NCBI GenBank assembly: GCA_030426875.1
Contig: JAUHXI010000056.1
Span: 1-8,494, forward strand
Origin: a bacterium
Lineage (GTDB): Bacteria > Patescibacteriota > Gracilibacteria > UM-FILTER-43-11
Length of the DNA stretch: 8,494 bases
Reading direction: 5' to 3'
The notes below the pieces were generated by a model. That model searched no databases and was not told where the DNA came from. It was given only the letters and a program-made list of their open reading frames with translations. Each line of letters starts with the position of its first letter. Within the stretch, counting starts at the first letter, position 1. Positions 1-6,329 of this stretch are shown here, piece by piece. The position numbers were made by a program, and so were the translations under genes.

Positions 1-639
1 GAGCAGCTTTTTCCGTCTGATCTGCTTGATAGAATGCGTGAAATGGAACCTTTGGAGCTTTTTTTCAGAGAAGATGAAACCGGTAAAATAACCTGTTTTA
101 TATTTGGAAGTGACTGGCAAAACTTGAATCACATTCAAAGGAACTTTCGCTTTTTTGAGGTGGATGACATAAACAAATATAACTTCGAAGAAAACGATAA
201 CGGCGAATATCGGACTCCTCTCATTCAAGTTTGCCTAGAGCAACAATCAGATAAAACCTTATACCTCTCACTACTTGAAGTGCATCCAAATTTAAGAAGA
301 ACAGGTTTTGCGACTCTGTTTAGAGATAATCTAGCTGAGCAGACAAAAGGACTGGGCTACAAATTTATTGCCAGTTGGGCTGTAAATCATAAAGTGGCTC
401 ACTTTTTTATAAAGAAGGCTGGCTGCTACTTCCTTGAAGAGATCAAAGAAAATGAACGCGGCCCATTTGCTTTTATGCTTGAGGAATCCCAAGAGCCAAA
501 AGACTTTTTCGTTGTAGAATTTCTTGATGAAGATGATATCGCCCAGTGCATCAAGCCAGAACGTATTGGTTGTGATAGTGAGGATCAAATGGCATTTAAG
601 CGTAGAGTAAACGCTACACTAACCCTAAGTAAAGGCTGA
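1..639 (+). CDS. GNAT-family N-acetyltransferase, probably 5'-truncated by the window edge
   Basis: Likely transfers an acetyl group from acetyl-CoA to an amine; the substrate cannot be told. The frame is open from base 1. The first ATG is at 34, but the 11 codons before it read as ordinary protein and there is no ribosome binding site before 34, so the gene probably starts outside the window. Counting from ATG 34 (201 residues), a beta strand at about 76-84 runs into the acetyl-CoA binding loop RRTGFA at 88-93, which fits the GNAT motif A pattern (R/Q-x-x-G-x-G/A). The Asn118 and Phe124-Gly130 region resembles the following motif B helix-strand (FFIKKAG). Residues 150-201 form an acidic tail beyond the usual fold. 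It ends in TGA, 14 bases from the end of the convergent regulator gene, with no hairpin between. The family call is fairly sure; the specificity is unknown. Confidence 0.75.
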   Translation, partial: EQLFPSDLLDRMREMEPLELFFREDETGKITCFIFGSDWQNLNHIQRNFRFFEVDDINKYNFEENDNGEYRTPLIQVCLEQQSDKTLYLSLLEVHPNLRRTGFATLFRDNLAEQTKGLGYKFIASWAVNHKVAHFFIKKAGCYFLEEIKENERGPFAFMLEESQEPKDFFVVEFLDEDDIAQCIKPERIGCDSEDQMAFKRRVNATLTLSKG

Positions 640-653
640 GAGAAAATCACTGA

Positions 654-1628
654 TCACACCTCACTAATCACCTCAAAGCCCTTAAAACTGCCCACCAAAG
701 CCAGGCCAATTATTTTTTGGGCAATCCCCTTCTCCTTCAACTGCTTCGCAGTTTCATTCAAAGTCGCTCCGGACCCCACCGCATCGTCAATCAGCAGGAT
801 TTTTTTATAGGTGCGTTTCTCATCGACTACAATCGTTCGCCTGGCATTCTCAACCCGATCGGCCAACTTACTCAGGGTTTTTTGTGGGATGGCGATGGCA
901 TTGCTCACCTTTACGATCGAAACAGAAGGCAGGTCTAGCCTAAGTTGCCTTTCAAGCTCTGTCATCAATTGAACCTGACGCTTAACCGTTGGAGGCACAA
1001 AACAAACCGCATCAATTTCGAATGTTTCAACTAGTTGCTGAATTTTGGATTTGATTTGAAGCCCCAAATCCCGAATGAAGCGCTTATTCTGGCTTTGCTT
1101 GGCATATAGAAGCAACTGCCCCAATTCCGTCTTTCCAAATCGCTCAATACTGTAGAAATCGAGATAAAACAATCTACTCAAATATACTTTATCAAAGGTG
1201 CACTTGGCTTTTGGCAAACCATCGATCAATCCACTCTTTTTGTACGCCTGGTATTCTTTTAAAGTTTTTACATAGTCTTCAGCCGTCTTTTTAGGGCTTT
1301 GCTTCCTAGACTCACACCATTCCAAAAACCCTTCAACCCCCGGCCGCACCGCACCCAAAGGAGAAATATAAAGGTAATTTTCTTGAATGAACTCCGCTGT
1401 TCGAGCTGGAAATTGAATCTGAGAGTCAACAACTTCAGTATCAGGAATATAGTAATAAACCTTAGGAGCTGTTCCAATCCTTTCGATCAAATGAGATTCC
1501 TCCAACTTCCTCAATTGACGGTGCACCGCTTGGCGAGAGATCATGAGGTGATCTTCAATCTCTTTAGCGGTCACCTGTTTCTTCTTTTTTATAAAGTCCC
1601 GAATTTTAATTGCTGTATTGGTTTTCAT
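654..1628 (-). CDS. Winged-helix / ComF-like phosphoribosyltransferase fusion, probable transcription regulator
   Basis: 324 residues. Residues 1-62 look like a winged helix-turn-helix: a basic first helix, then a recognition helix near SRQAVHRQLRKLEE (31-44) and a wing to about 62. Residues 160-324 align by eye with ComF-type phosphoribosyltransferases: the IERFGKTELGQLLLYAKQSQ stretch, a VPPTVKRQ segment at 211-218, a Q-x-x-L-x(4)-R-x-x-N-x-R region at 249-263, and the PRPP-binding loop LLIDDAVGSGAT at 278-289. The zinc-finger start of ComF is absent, with the DNA-binding domain in its place. PurR of Bacillus and archaeal GfcR are known regulators joining wHTH and PRTase folds and sensing PRPP or nucleotides; by analogy this one may do the same (inference). 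The ATG sits 5 bases after a TATAAT, so the mRNA is nearly leaderless. A 27-bp palindrome overlaps the promoter and suggests autoregulation. It could instead be an enzyme with an accessory domain. Confidence 0.8.
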   Translation of the reverse strand: MKTNTAIKIRDFIKKKKQVTAKEIEDHLMISRQAVHRQLRKLEESHLIERIGTAPKVYYYIPDTEVVDSQIQFPARTAEFIQENYLYISPLGAVRPGVEGFLEWCESRKQSPKKTAEDYVKTLKEYQAYKKSGLIDGLPKAKCTFDKVYLSRLFYLDFYSIERFGKTELGQLLLYAKQSQNKRFIRDLGLQIKSKIQQLVETFEIDAVCFVPPTVKRQVQLMTELERQLRLDLPSVSIVKVSNAIAIPQKTLSKLADRVENARRTIVVDEKRTYKKILLIDDAVGSGATLNETAKQLKEKGIAQKIIGLALVGSFKGFEVISEV

Positions 1629-1633
1629 ACCTC

Positions 1634-1663
1634 ATTATAACATGGTTTACAGTTTACTGTAAA
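1634..1663 (-). promoter_or_regulatory. Promoter of the wHTH-PRTase gene
   Basis: Reading the minus strand, TTTACA (1663-1658) and TATAAT (1639-1634) are separated by 18 bases. The first coding base is at 1628, so transcription should begin at or within a base or two of the ATG. The GAGGT abutting the ATG is too close to serve as a normal ribosome binding site. The -35 box lies inside the palindrome at 1645-1671. Confidence 0.6.
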
Positions 1664-1671
1664 CTGTAAAC
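1645..1671. promoter_or_regulatory. 27-bp perfect palindromic operator
   Basis: Each arm is GTTTACAGTTTAC read inward, with a single central base at 1658; all 13 arm positions are symmetric. Each arm itself contains two GTTTAC copies in tandem (7-base period), so the site offers four half-sites. It covers the -35 box and spacer of the adjacent leftward gene, where a bound repressor would block RNA polymerase. The adjacent wHTH protein is the natural candidate ligand. The rightward lipoprotein promoter starts about 58 bases away and could also be affected. Confidence 0.75.
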
Positions 1672-1728
1672 TATTTTATGGTCATGTTAAATTCCAGAAA
1701 TAAATTTAAAAAAGTTGATTTATTTTCA

Positions 1729-1757
1729 TTGACAATGATTCTTTACTATACTATAAA
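1729..1757 (+). promoter_or_regulatory. Near-consensus promoter of the lipoprotein gene
   Basis: TTGACA (1729-1734), 17-base spacer, TATAAA (1752-1757). Transcription would start near 1764, leaving a leader of about 30 bases before ATG 1794. A second TATAAT at 1777-1782 lies closer to the start but has no convincing -35 box. Confidence 0.65.
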
Positions 1758-1793
1758 GAGTATAAATAATTATTTGTATAATTACTTTTAAAC

Positions 1794-2849
1794 ATGCCCT
1801 CAAAAAAACTACTCTTCTACCCACTCGCTATTCTTACATTGGCTGGATGCCAACAAGAGCACATAGAAATTGAAACATCTGACGTCATTGATCAAGCTGA
1901 AGTGATTGAGGGGCAACCTGAAAGTAAAACACACTATTCAGAAGCCTTGGGATTAACAGTTAATTATGAAGGATGGGAAAATAGTAAAATTCGGGAATCA
2001 AGGAGTGAACTCACTTTCGGTGATCAAAGTATTGAAGTATTTGTGAAGGACTCCTCTCAGAGCATCACCGAGGCAATTGAAGAGCAGTTTTTGAAAGACT
2101 ACGATTCGTCTGAATGTTTTGCAGTTTTATATGACGATCCAGGCAACCCTTTTTATGATTCTGAAAGAATAGAAATGGGTTATCAAATGGCAGCAATATC
2201 CTATCCAAAACCAGAAAGTAACGACCAAGCCTCACCGTCTTGGAAAAATTCTATCAATTGCCCCCAAGATTATGCTGAAGCAAATGGAGTTCGTTATTTT
2301 TTAACAAATGACACCCACCCTGAAACACTGCTTTTTGTTGACATTGGACAGGATGGTGAGGGCTTGGCCACGGCTGAAATCAACATACATAGCAGTATAA
2401 AAGCGGAATTAAATGACTATGAGTTGAATGCGCCCATTCAGATTGGCAGTTGGAAGGTGCTGATCCCGGAAGAATGGGATTTTAACCCTTCTAAAGAATT
2501 TCCTGGCAGCACTTTTACCTCCAATTTAGAGGGCAATGGGGATTATGGAGAAATGGAATTCATCATTTATCCCAATCCAAAGCAGCTTCCACTAGAGCAA
2601 TATTTTAACGAAGAAATTAGCGGTATCGACTGGGCTACAGATTATTTTTCGGCTACCGGTGACATTCAAGACATTGAAGTGAATGGCCTTAAGGGAAAAA
2701 AGATACACGGTGTTCACACCATGGAAGGTGAAGGTGTTGCCATCATCCTTCAGCATGAAGATCAAATCATCGCCTTGCGTGACATGCGAGGGTGGCATCA
2801 AAACGATGGTTATTTTGATAAAATCATTCAAACGATTTCTAGAATTTAG
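1794..2849 (+). CDS. Predicted lipoprotein with two similar domains (PsbP-like pattern)
   Basis: 351 residues. The N-terminus has Lys-Lys at 4-5, a hydrophobic core and a lipobox LAGC with the lipidated cysteine at 19. It should be exported by Sec, lipidated and anchored on the outer face of a membrane. Gln at +2 gives no clear inner-membrane retention signal. After an acidic linker (20-48) come two segments of similar pattern, about 51-200 and 211-351. Each starts with a strand containing Trp (NYEGW near 57-61; GSWKVLIPEEW at 218-228), then a strand ending in a polar loop and an acidic helix. The second looks like small PsbP-type folds common in bacterial lipoproteins, closing with a helix YFDKIIQTISRI. 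Cys108 and Cys156 could form a disulfide. No catalytic motif is visible. There is no Shine-Dalgarno before ATG 1794, which is the only start that keeps the signal peptide. The domain call rests on pattern, not on a profile search. Confidence 0.75.
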   Translation: MPSKKLLFYPLAILTLAGCQQEHIEIETSDVIDQAEVIEGQPESKTHYSEALGLTVNYEGWENSKIRESRSELTFGDQSIEVFVKDSSQSITEAIEEQFLKDYDSSECFAVLYDDPGNPFYDSERIEMGYQMAAISYPKPESNDQASPSWKNSINCPQDYAEANGVRYFLTNDTHPETLLFVDIGQDGEGLATAEINIHSSIKAELNDYELNAPIQIGSWKVLIPEEWDFNPSKEFPGSTFTSNLEGNGDYGEMEFIIYPNPKQLPLEQYFNEEISGIDWATDYFSATGDIQDIEVNGLKGKKIHGVHTMEGEGVAIILQHEDQIIALRDMRGWHQNDGYFDKIIQTISRI

Positions 2850-2985
2850 ACTTAGAACTGTTCATTAATGCCCTCTTTCTGGAGTAAATTTACAATCGAT
2901 TCATTAAATATTTCAGCGCGCGCCCCCTTTTTTTAAGAAATGAAGGATAAGAAAAAAATGACAAATGATTAGGCTATGGCAAAGC

Positions 2986-3014
2986 TTCAAATTAAGCCTG
3001 TTTCTGAGTATAAT
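2986..3014 (+). promoter_or_regulatory. Promoter of the two-helix membrane protein gene
   Basis: TTCAAA (2986-2991), 17-base spacer, TATAAT (3009-3014). The predicted leader to ATG 3040 is about 20 bases and has no Shine-Dalgarno. The -10 is perfect and the -35 matches 4 of 6 positions. Confidence 0.5.
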
Positions 3015-3039
3015 AAGCATGTAATCTAAACAAACTCGA

Positions 3040-3669
3040 ATGACCATCTCCCAAATCATTCATTATCTAAAGGGCCTCATTCAAAGCACCTCACAGGCCA
3101 AGCTAACGAAACTTGAGAAGGTAATGGATCACTTTTCGCATGGCTATGGCTGGGGAGAGGGACATGTTAAATACGACCCTAATAAACATGCCATCAGCCT
3201 GTTTGAACGCTTTGTTTTACTCCTCACAGAACTAGAAAAGCTAAACCTAACAAGCGAAAAAAAATATGCCATCGAAGCCAAGTTAGACAGCCTAGATCTA
3301 CAAAAGGAGGTGAGAAACAAACGAAGGTATTTAGCAAAACGATTAAAAATATTTGAGGCATACCTCAGAAAAAAACACAACATCCATGCACGGGGGTTTT
3401 ATAGCTGGCTTGGAATGTTTATTGGAGGCATGGTTGCCACCCTCGGCCTTCTTCCGATCGCCATACTAGCAATAATGCTAAAAAGCTCAGAGATAGTAAT
3501 TTTTAGTGTATCTATGGTCTGGTTTCTTGCCATAGTATTCGTTTGCATTCATATAGGAAGGAAAATGGATACCAAGGCTGAAAAAAAAGGAAAAATCCTA
3601 ATGAATTACTACTTTTTAGACTACGCGCCGAGCCTTAAAAGAGATGAGCCACTCCCCTGGATCAAGTGA
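3040..3669 (+). CDS. Hypothetical protein with helical N-terminal region and two transmembrane helices
   Basis: 209 residues, family not recognised. Residues 1-118 are charged and mainly helical, with a Gly-rich break HGYGWGEGH at 34-42 and a Lys/Arg-rich helical stretch at 83-113. Two hydrophobic helices follow at about 123-147 and 151-173, joined by a very short KSSE turn, so they form a hairpin in the membrane. Basic residues flank both sides (RKKHNIHAR before; GRKMDTKAEKKGK after), so by the positive-inside rule both ends face the cytoplasm. The last 35 residues hold no recognisable motif. There is no signal peptide. It has its own promoter and stands apart from the lipoprotein gene (190 bases upstream) and sufS (121 bases downstream), so the context gives no role. 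Confidence 0.65.
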   Translation: MTISQIIHYLKGLIQSTSQAKLTKLEKVMDHFSHGYGWGEGHVKYDPNKHAISLFERFVLLLTELEKLNLTSEKKYAIEAKLDSLDLQKEVRNKRRYLAKRLKIFEAYLRKKHNIHARGFYSWLGMFIGGMVATLGLLPIAILAIMLKSSEIVIFSVSMVWFLAIVFVCIHIGRKMDTKAEKKGKILMNYYFLDYAPSLKRDEPLPWIK

Positions 3670-3733
3670 TTTCTCAGCCAATGTGGAATAACAGTTAAGT
3701 GGATTTAAAAAGGAATTTCCAGCCATTCTTTTA

Positions 3734-3742
3734 TGGTAAAAT
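3734..3742 (+). promoter_or_regulatory. Possible extended -10 promoter of sufS
   Basis: TGGTAAAAT fits the extended -10 form TGnTATAAT with one mismatch in the hexamer. No good -35 lies 16-18 bases upstream. Transcription would start about 40 bases before the TTG start. This is the only promoter-like signal in the 121-base gap before sufS. Confidence 0.3.
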
Positions 3743-3790
3743 GAAAAAGCTATCCTCTCTCTTAAGATTTTAAAACTTAAAATTTAAAAT

Positions 3791-4990
3791 TTGAATTTCC
3801 GACAGGACTTTCCCATCTTCATCACCAACCCAAACCTCGTCTACCTGGATTCTGCTGCGACGAGCCAAAAACCAAAAGTTGTTTTGGAGGCTTTGAGATA
3901 TTATTACGAAAATGAAAATGCCAACATTCACCGTAGTGCTCATTTTTTAGCCGAAAAAGCCACTGTCGCCTACGAAGCCACTCGGCAAACCGTCGCTGAC
4001 TTTATTGGAGCAAAGCACAAGCACGAAATCATCTTCACCCGCAACGCGACTGAATCAATCAATTTGGTGGCCCGGAGTTGGGGCGAAACCTTTTTGAAAG
4101 CCGGTGATGAGGTTTTACTCAGCAAATTGGAACATCACTCCAACCTGATCCCCTGGCTTCAACTGAAGGAGAAAATCGGAATCGAAATCAAGTATTTAGA
4201 TATCGATGAAAGCGGGCAATTGATTTTTGATGAGAGTCAAATCACTGAAAAAACAAAGTTAGTCTCACTGACAGGCATGTCCAATAGTCTCGGGGTGATC
4301 ACTCATCTTAAGCCCATCATCACAAAAGCGCATGAAGTGGGAGCCAAAGTGCTAATAGACGCCTGCCAAATGGCCGTCCACTCCCCCATCGATGTACAGG
4401 AGTTGGACGCTGATTTTTTAGTCTTTTCGGCCCACAAGCTTTACGGACCCACTGGCGTTGGGGTTTTGTACGGAAAATCAGACTTGCTAGAAAAAATGCC
4501 CCCATTTTTAGGGGGTGGCGAGATGATTCAACAGGTCTTTGAAGACCGTTTTATCGCCGGCGATATTCCCAATAAATTCGAAGCGGGGACACCGAATATT
4601 GCTGGTGTTACAGCTTTTAAGGCGGCCATCGAATATCTTAATTCAGTGGGATTTGAGACCATCCAAAAACAAGAAAAAGCGTTGACTGAGTACGCTCTAG
4701 AAAAACTCAAAGCACTCCCCTACTTAAAATTAATTGGGCCACAGGGAATGAAAAATAGAGGTTCCATCATTTCATTCACCATAGACGGCGTGCACCCCCA
4801 CGACATTGCAGAAGGACTGAGTCAGAAGCAGATTTGCATCCGGGCTGGGCATCATTGCACTCAACCCCTGATGGACTATTTAGAACTCCCCGCCACCGCT
4901 CGAGCCAGTTTTGCGTTCTATAATGAAGTGGAAGAGGTGGATAAGTTGGTGAAAGGGCTGGAGGAGGTTTATGAATACTTTAATCAATAA
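3791..4990 (+). CDS. sufS: Cysteine desulfurase SufS
   Basis: PLP-dependent class V aminotransferase-fold enzyme that takes sulfur from L-cysteine, leaves alanine, and passes the persulfide to a scaffold for Fe-S cluster assembly in the cytoplasm. 399 residues, usual length for SufS. Visible landmarks: YLDSAATSQKP at 18-28; EHHSN at 114-118 (cofactor-stacking His); DACQ at 190-193; SAHKLYGPTG at 213-222, with Lys216 as the PLP Schiff-base lysine; and RAGHHCTQPLM at 351-361, with catalytic Cys356 in the SufS-type loop. Arg371 in ARASFAFYN is the substrate carboxylate-binding arginine. The start is TTG at 3791: an in-frame TAA at 3785 allows nothing further upstream, and the MNFRQDFP start matches the family. 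There is no Shine-Dalgarno; the leader is almost pure A/T. sufU follows after a short repeat element; sufBCD are not in the window. Confidence 0.95.
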   Translation: MNFRQDFPIFITNPNLVYLDSAATSQKPKVVLEALRYYYENENANIHRSAHFLAEKATVAYEATRQTVADFIGAKHKHEIIFTRNATESINLVARSWGETFLKAGDEVLLSKLEHHSNLIPWLQLKEKIGIEIKYLDIDESGQLIFDESQITEKTKLVSLTGMSNSLGVITHLKPIITKAHEVGAKVLIDACQMAVHSPIDVQELDADFLVFSAHKLYGPTGVGVLYGKSDLLEKMPPFLGGGEMIQQVFEDRFIAGDIPNKFEAGTPNIAGVTAFKAAIEYLNSVGFETIQKQEKALTEYALEKLKALPYLKLIGPQGMKNRGSIISFTIDGVHPHDIAEGLSQKQICIRAGHHCTQPLMDYLELPATARASFAFYNEVEEVDKLVKGLEEVYEYFNQ

Positions 4991-4997
4991 TCCACCC

Positions 4998-5083
4998 GTC
5001 ATTCCGAGTGAAATCGAGGAATCTCATCTTGCGAAGAAGAATTGAGTCAACTGCAAGAGATCTCTCCACAAGGTCGAGATGAC
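4998..5083. repeat. 86-bp imperfect inverted-repeat element between sufS and sufU
   Basis: The ends are GTCATTCCGA (4998-5007) and TCGAGATGAC (5074-5083), which pair at 9 of 10 positions counting one G-T wobble. Inner stems include GGA/TCC (5018-5020 with 5065-5067) and TCTTGC/GCAAGA (5027-5032 with 5053-5058), so the whole can fold into one long broken hairpin. It begins 7 bases after the sufS stop and fills nearly all of the intergenic gap. From memory, similar GTCATTCCGAG...GAGGAATCTC palindromes recur between genes of many bacteria; I could not search for copies. It has no T-run, so it is not an ordinary terminator. Confidence 0.65.
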
Positions 5084-5093
5084 AATGTGTACC

Positions 5094-5540
5094 ATGGACA
5101 TTTACGCACAAAATATACTGGATCGCTACAAGAAACCTTTTTATAAGGACAAGTTTAACCTAAGCGGTAAGCGGGTAGCGGGTAGCGGTAAGCTGAATTT
5201 GGTGATTCACAAAGAGGCTAATCATTCTTGTGGGGATGTAGTGGAAGTGGGGATGAAATTTGTAGAGACGCAAAATCTTGCGTCTTTACAAGTCTACAGT
5301 TTTTCAGGCAATGGTTGTGCGATTTCGATGGCGTCGGCGGACATGTTGGGGGATGTGATTGTGGGGATGAACATGGAAGACATTCTCAATTTTAGCAAAG
5401 ATGAGCTTTATGAGGTTTTGGGGATTGAGATCAGTGTGCGGCGGAGCAAGTGTGCACTTTTGCCTCTTTTGGCAATTCAGAATGGGGTTTTGGGGCATCA
5501 GAAAGAAGCTTTGAAATCGTGGAAGGATTATCACATTTAA
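5094..5540 (+). CDS. sufU: SufU/IscU-type Fe-S cluster assembly scaffold
   Basis: Accepts sulfur from the upstream SufS in cluster assembly, as a scaffold or sulfur-transfer partner. The three family cysteines are present. Numbered from ATG 5094 they are C46 in HSCGD (with D48), C75 in GNGCAISMASADM, and C120 in RRSKCALLPL. Lys before the third Cys is SufU-like (IscU has His). The gap between the second and third Cys is 44 residues, close to IscU; as I recall, Bacillus SufU has an insertion of nearly 20 residues here. ATGs occur at 5079, 5085 and 5094. The first lies inside the repeat element, and family members usually begin near MDIYAQxILDxYKxP, so 5094 is preferred; none has a Shine-Dalgarno. 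A heptamer repeat encodes residues 24-33 or so. The coding strand is strongly G-over-C (41 G, 13 C in 5341-5460), unlike sufS. It ends 27 bases from a convergent gene. Confidence 0.9.
   Translation: MDIYAQNILDRYKKPFYKDKFNLSGKRVAGSGKLNLVIHKEANHSCGDVVEVGMKFVETQNLASLQVYSFSGNGCAISMASADMLGDVIVGMNMEDILNFSKDELYEVLGIEISVRRSKCALLPLLAIQNGVLGHQKEALKSWKDYHI
5161..5193 (+). repeat. Heptamer tandem repeat inside sufU
   Basis: A partial unit TAAGC is followed by GGTAAGC, GGGTAGC, GGGTAGC and GGTAAGC. The unit is 7 bases, so the frame shifts from unit to unit and the protein repeats with a 21-base period (SGK...SGK). It falls in the variable loop between the N-terminal helix and the first scaffold cysteine, where extra residues are tolerated. 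Loss or gain of one unit would frameshift the gene. Confidence 0.7.
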
Positions 5541-5567
5541 AAGAATGAAGCAGATGGGCTGACTTGT

Positions 5568-6266
5568 TTAAATATAACCCCTATTTTTGGCTTCTTTATA
5601 AATTTCAGGATTGTCAGATAATGCCCTGAAGCCTCCTGGCAACTCGTTTGTATTGTTGTCATTGGGTGAGTGGAAAAAGATCTCTCCTCCACAAAAGACA
5701 ATAAGATCACCGCAGTATTTATCTTGGTAAAACAACCTTTCATCGCCACTGGTGATTCCTAGGGCAAAGCTTGTAATTGACTGAACCCTATCTTTTAAGT
5801 TTCTGTGTTCAAGATTATTATCTTGACACGGAATGTAGCCATTATTAACCAGAATATTTCCTAGGGGTTCAGGAAAGGGTCCAGGATGTGTAATGGCAAG
5901 TTCGGAAACTTTATCTCTTGCAAAAAACCCAAGATGAGACTCTTTGACTTGCAATTTTGGAGTCCGGCAAAACATAGCCATTAAACCCTTTCTATCCATT
6001 TCACAGTACCGCATGTCTAGGTCAAAAAGCCCCTGAGTTAATTTCATATTGAAATCAAATGGACTTGGAAATCTTGCTCGAGGAATAATCCAGCCATTTG
6101 AGCTGATGAGGGCTTTGCCTTGCAAGACAAGAGAGACCTTTTCTCGTCCTTGCTGGATGAAATCTTGAATGCGTTCGCAAAAGAACTGGATCCCTTCAGG
6201 GGTTAAGCTTTCAGAAATGCCAGTGAAAACTATTCTTTCTGTTGATGGAAGGCTTTGTAAACTCAT
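5568..6266 (-). CDS. Hypothetical protein, 232 residues
   Basis: Family not recognised. The protein has no signal peptide and no clear membrane helix, so it is probably cytoplasmic. The first 60 residues could be an alpha/beta start: strand RIVFTGI at 11-17, amphipathic helix EGIQFFCERIQDFIQQ at 24-39, strand KVSLVLQGKALI at 43-54. Aromatic and Gly/Pro-rich segments follow, such as THPGPFPEPLGNILVNNGYIPC at 126-147 in two parts, and GDLIVFCGGEIFFHSP at 186-201. Six cysteines (30, 88, 100, 147, 185, 192) are scattered without a CxxC pair. It is monocistronic with a strong promoter at 6288-6316 and no Shine-Dalgarno before the ATG. It converges on sufU with no terminator visible in the 27-base gap. 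The coding call rests on the long ORF, the matched promoter, and protein-like composition. Confidence 0.7.
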   Translation of the reverse strand: MSLQSLPSTERIVFTGISESLTPEGIQFFCERIQDFIQQGREKVSLVLQGKALISSNGWIIPRARFPSPFDFNMKLTQGLFDLDMRYCEMDRKGLMAMFCRTPKLQVKESHLGFFARDKVSELAITHPGPFPEPLGNILVNNGYIPCQDNNLEHRNLKDRVQSITSFALGITSGDERLFYQDKYCGDLIVFCGGEIFFHSPNDNNTNELPGGFRALSDNPEIYKEAKNRGYI

Positions 6267-6287
6267 GATTTTGGCTTACTTTATTCC

Positions 6288-6316
6288 ATAATAGGACTAA
6301 ATTTATCTTCTGTCAA
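6288..6316 (-). promoter_or_regulatory. Consensus promoter of the 232-residue hypothetical gene
   Basis: On the minus strand TTGACA (6316-6311) is a perfect -35, followed by a 17-base spacer and TATTAT (6293-6288, 5 of 6). The predicted transcript starts near 6281, giving a leader of about 15 bases to the ATG at 6266. Confidence 0.65.
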
Positions 6317-6329
6317 ATAGTAATTGACA
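6311..6329. promoter_or_regulatory. 19-bp pseudopalindrome joining two divergent TTGACA boxes
   Basis: TGTCAA (6311-6316) and TTGACA (6324-6329) are inverted around a 7-base centre; 16 of 19 positions are symmetric. The left half is the -35 of the leftward gene. It may be an operator, or only two back-to-back -35 boxes. Confidence 0.35.

Noticed and set aside
637..639. Possibility of TGA recoded to glycine, as in Gracilibacteria and Absconditabacteria
   Set aside because: Two genes end naturally at TGA and the long genes contain no in-frame TGA.
1777..1782. TATAAT as the main -10 of the lipoprotein gene
   Set aside because: No -35 sits at 16-18 bases, while TTGACA-17-TATAAA lies just upstream.
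2920..2936. GCGCGCGCCCCC followed by seven T, resembling a terminator after the lipoprotein gene
   Set aside because: No complementary arm forms a stem with a loop before the T-run.
3741..3773. Ten-codon ORF starting MKKLSS upstream of sufS
   Set aside because: Too short, with no start signal and no reason to treat it as a leader peptide.
5161..5193. Short tandem repeat as a CRISPR array
   Set aside because: The units are 7 bases with no spacers and lie in a coding frame; no CRISPR-like repeats occur elsewhere.
3144..5534. Several open frames of 60-80 codons on the minus strand within the membrane-protein, sufS and sufU genes
   Set aside because: They lie wholly inside well-supported genes, have no promoter or start context, and their translations are of low-complexity, shadow-like composition.
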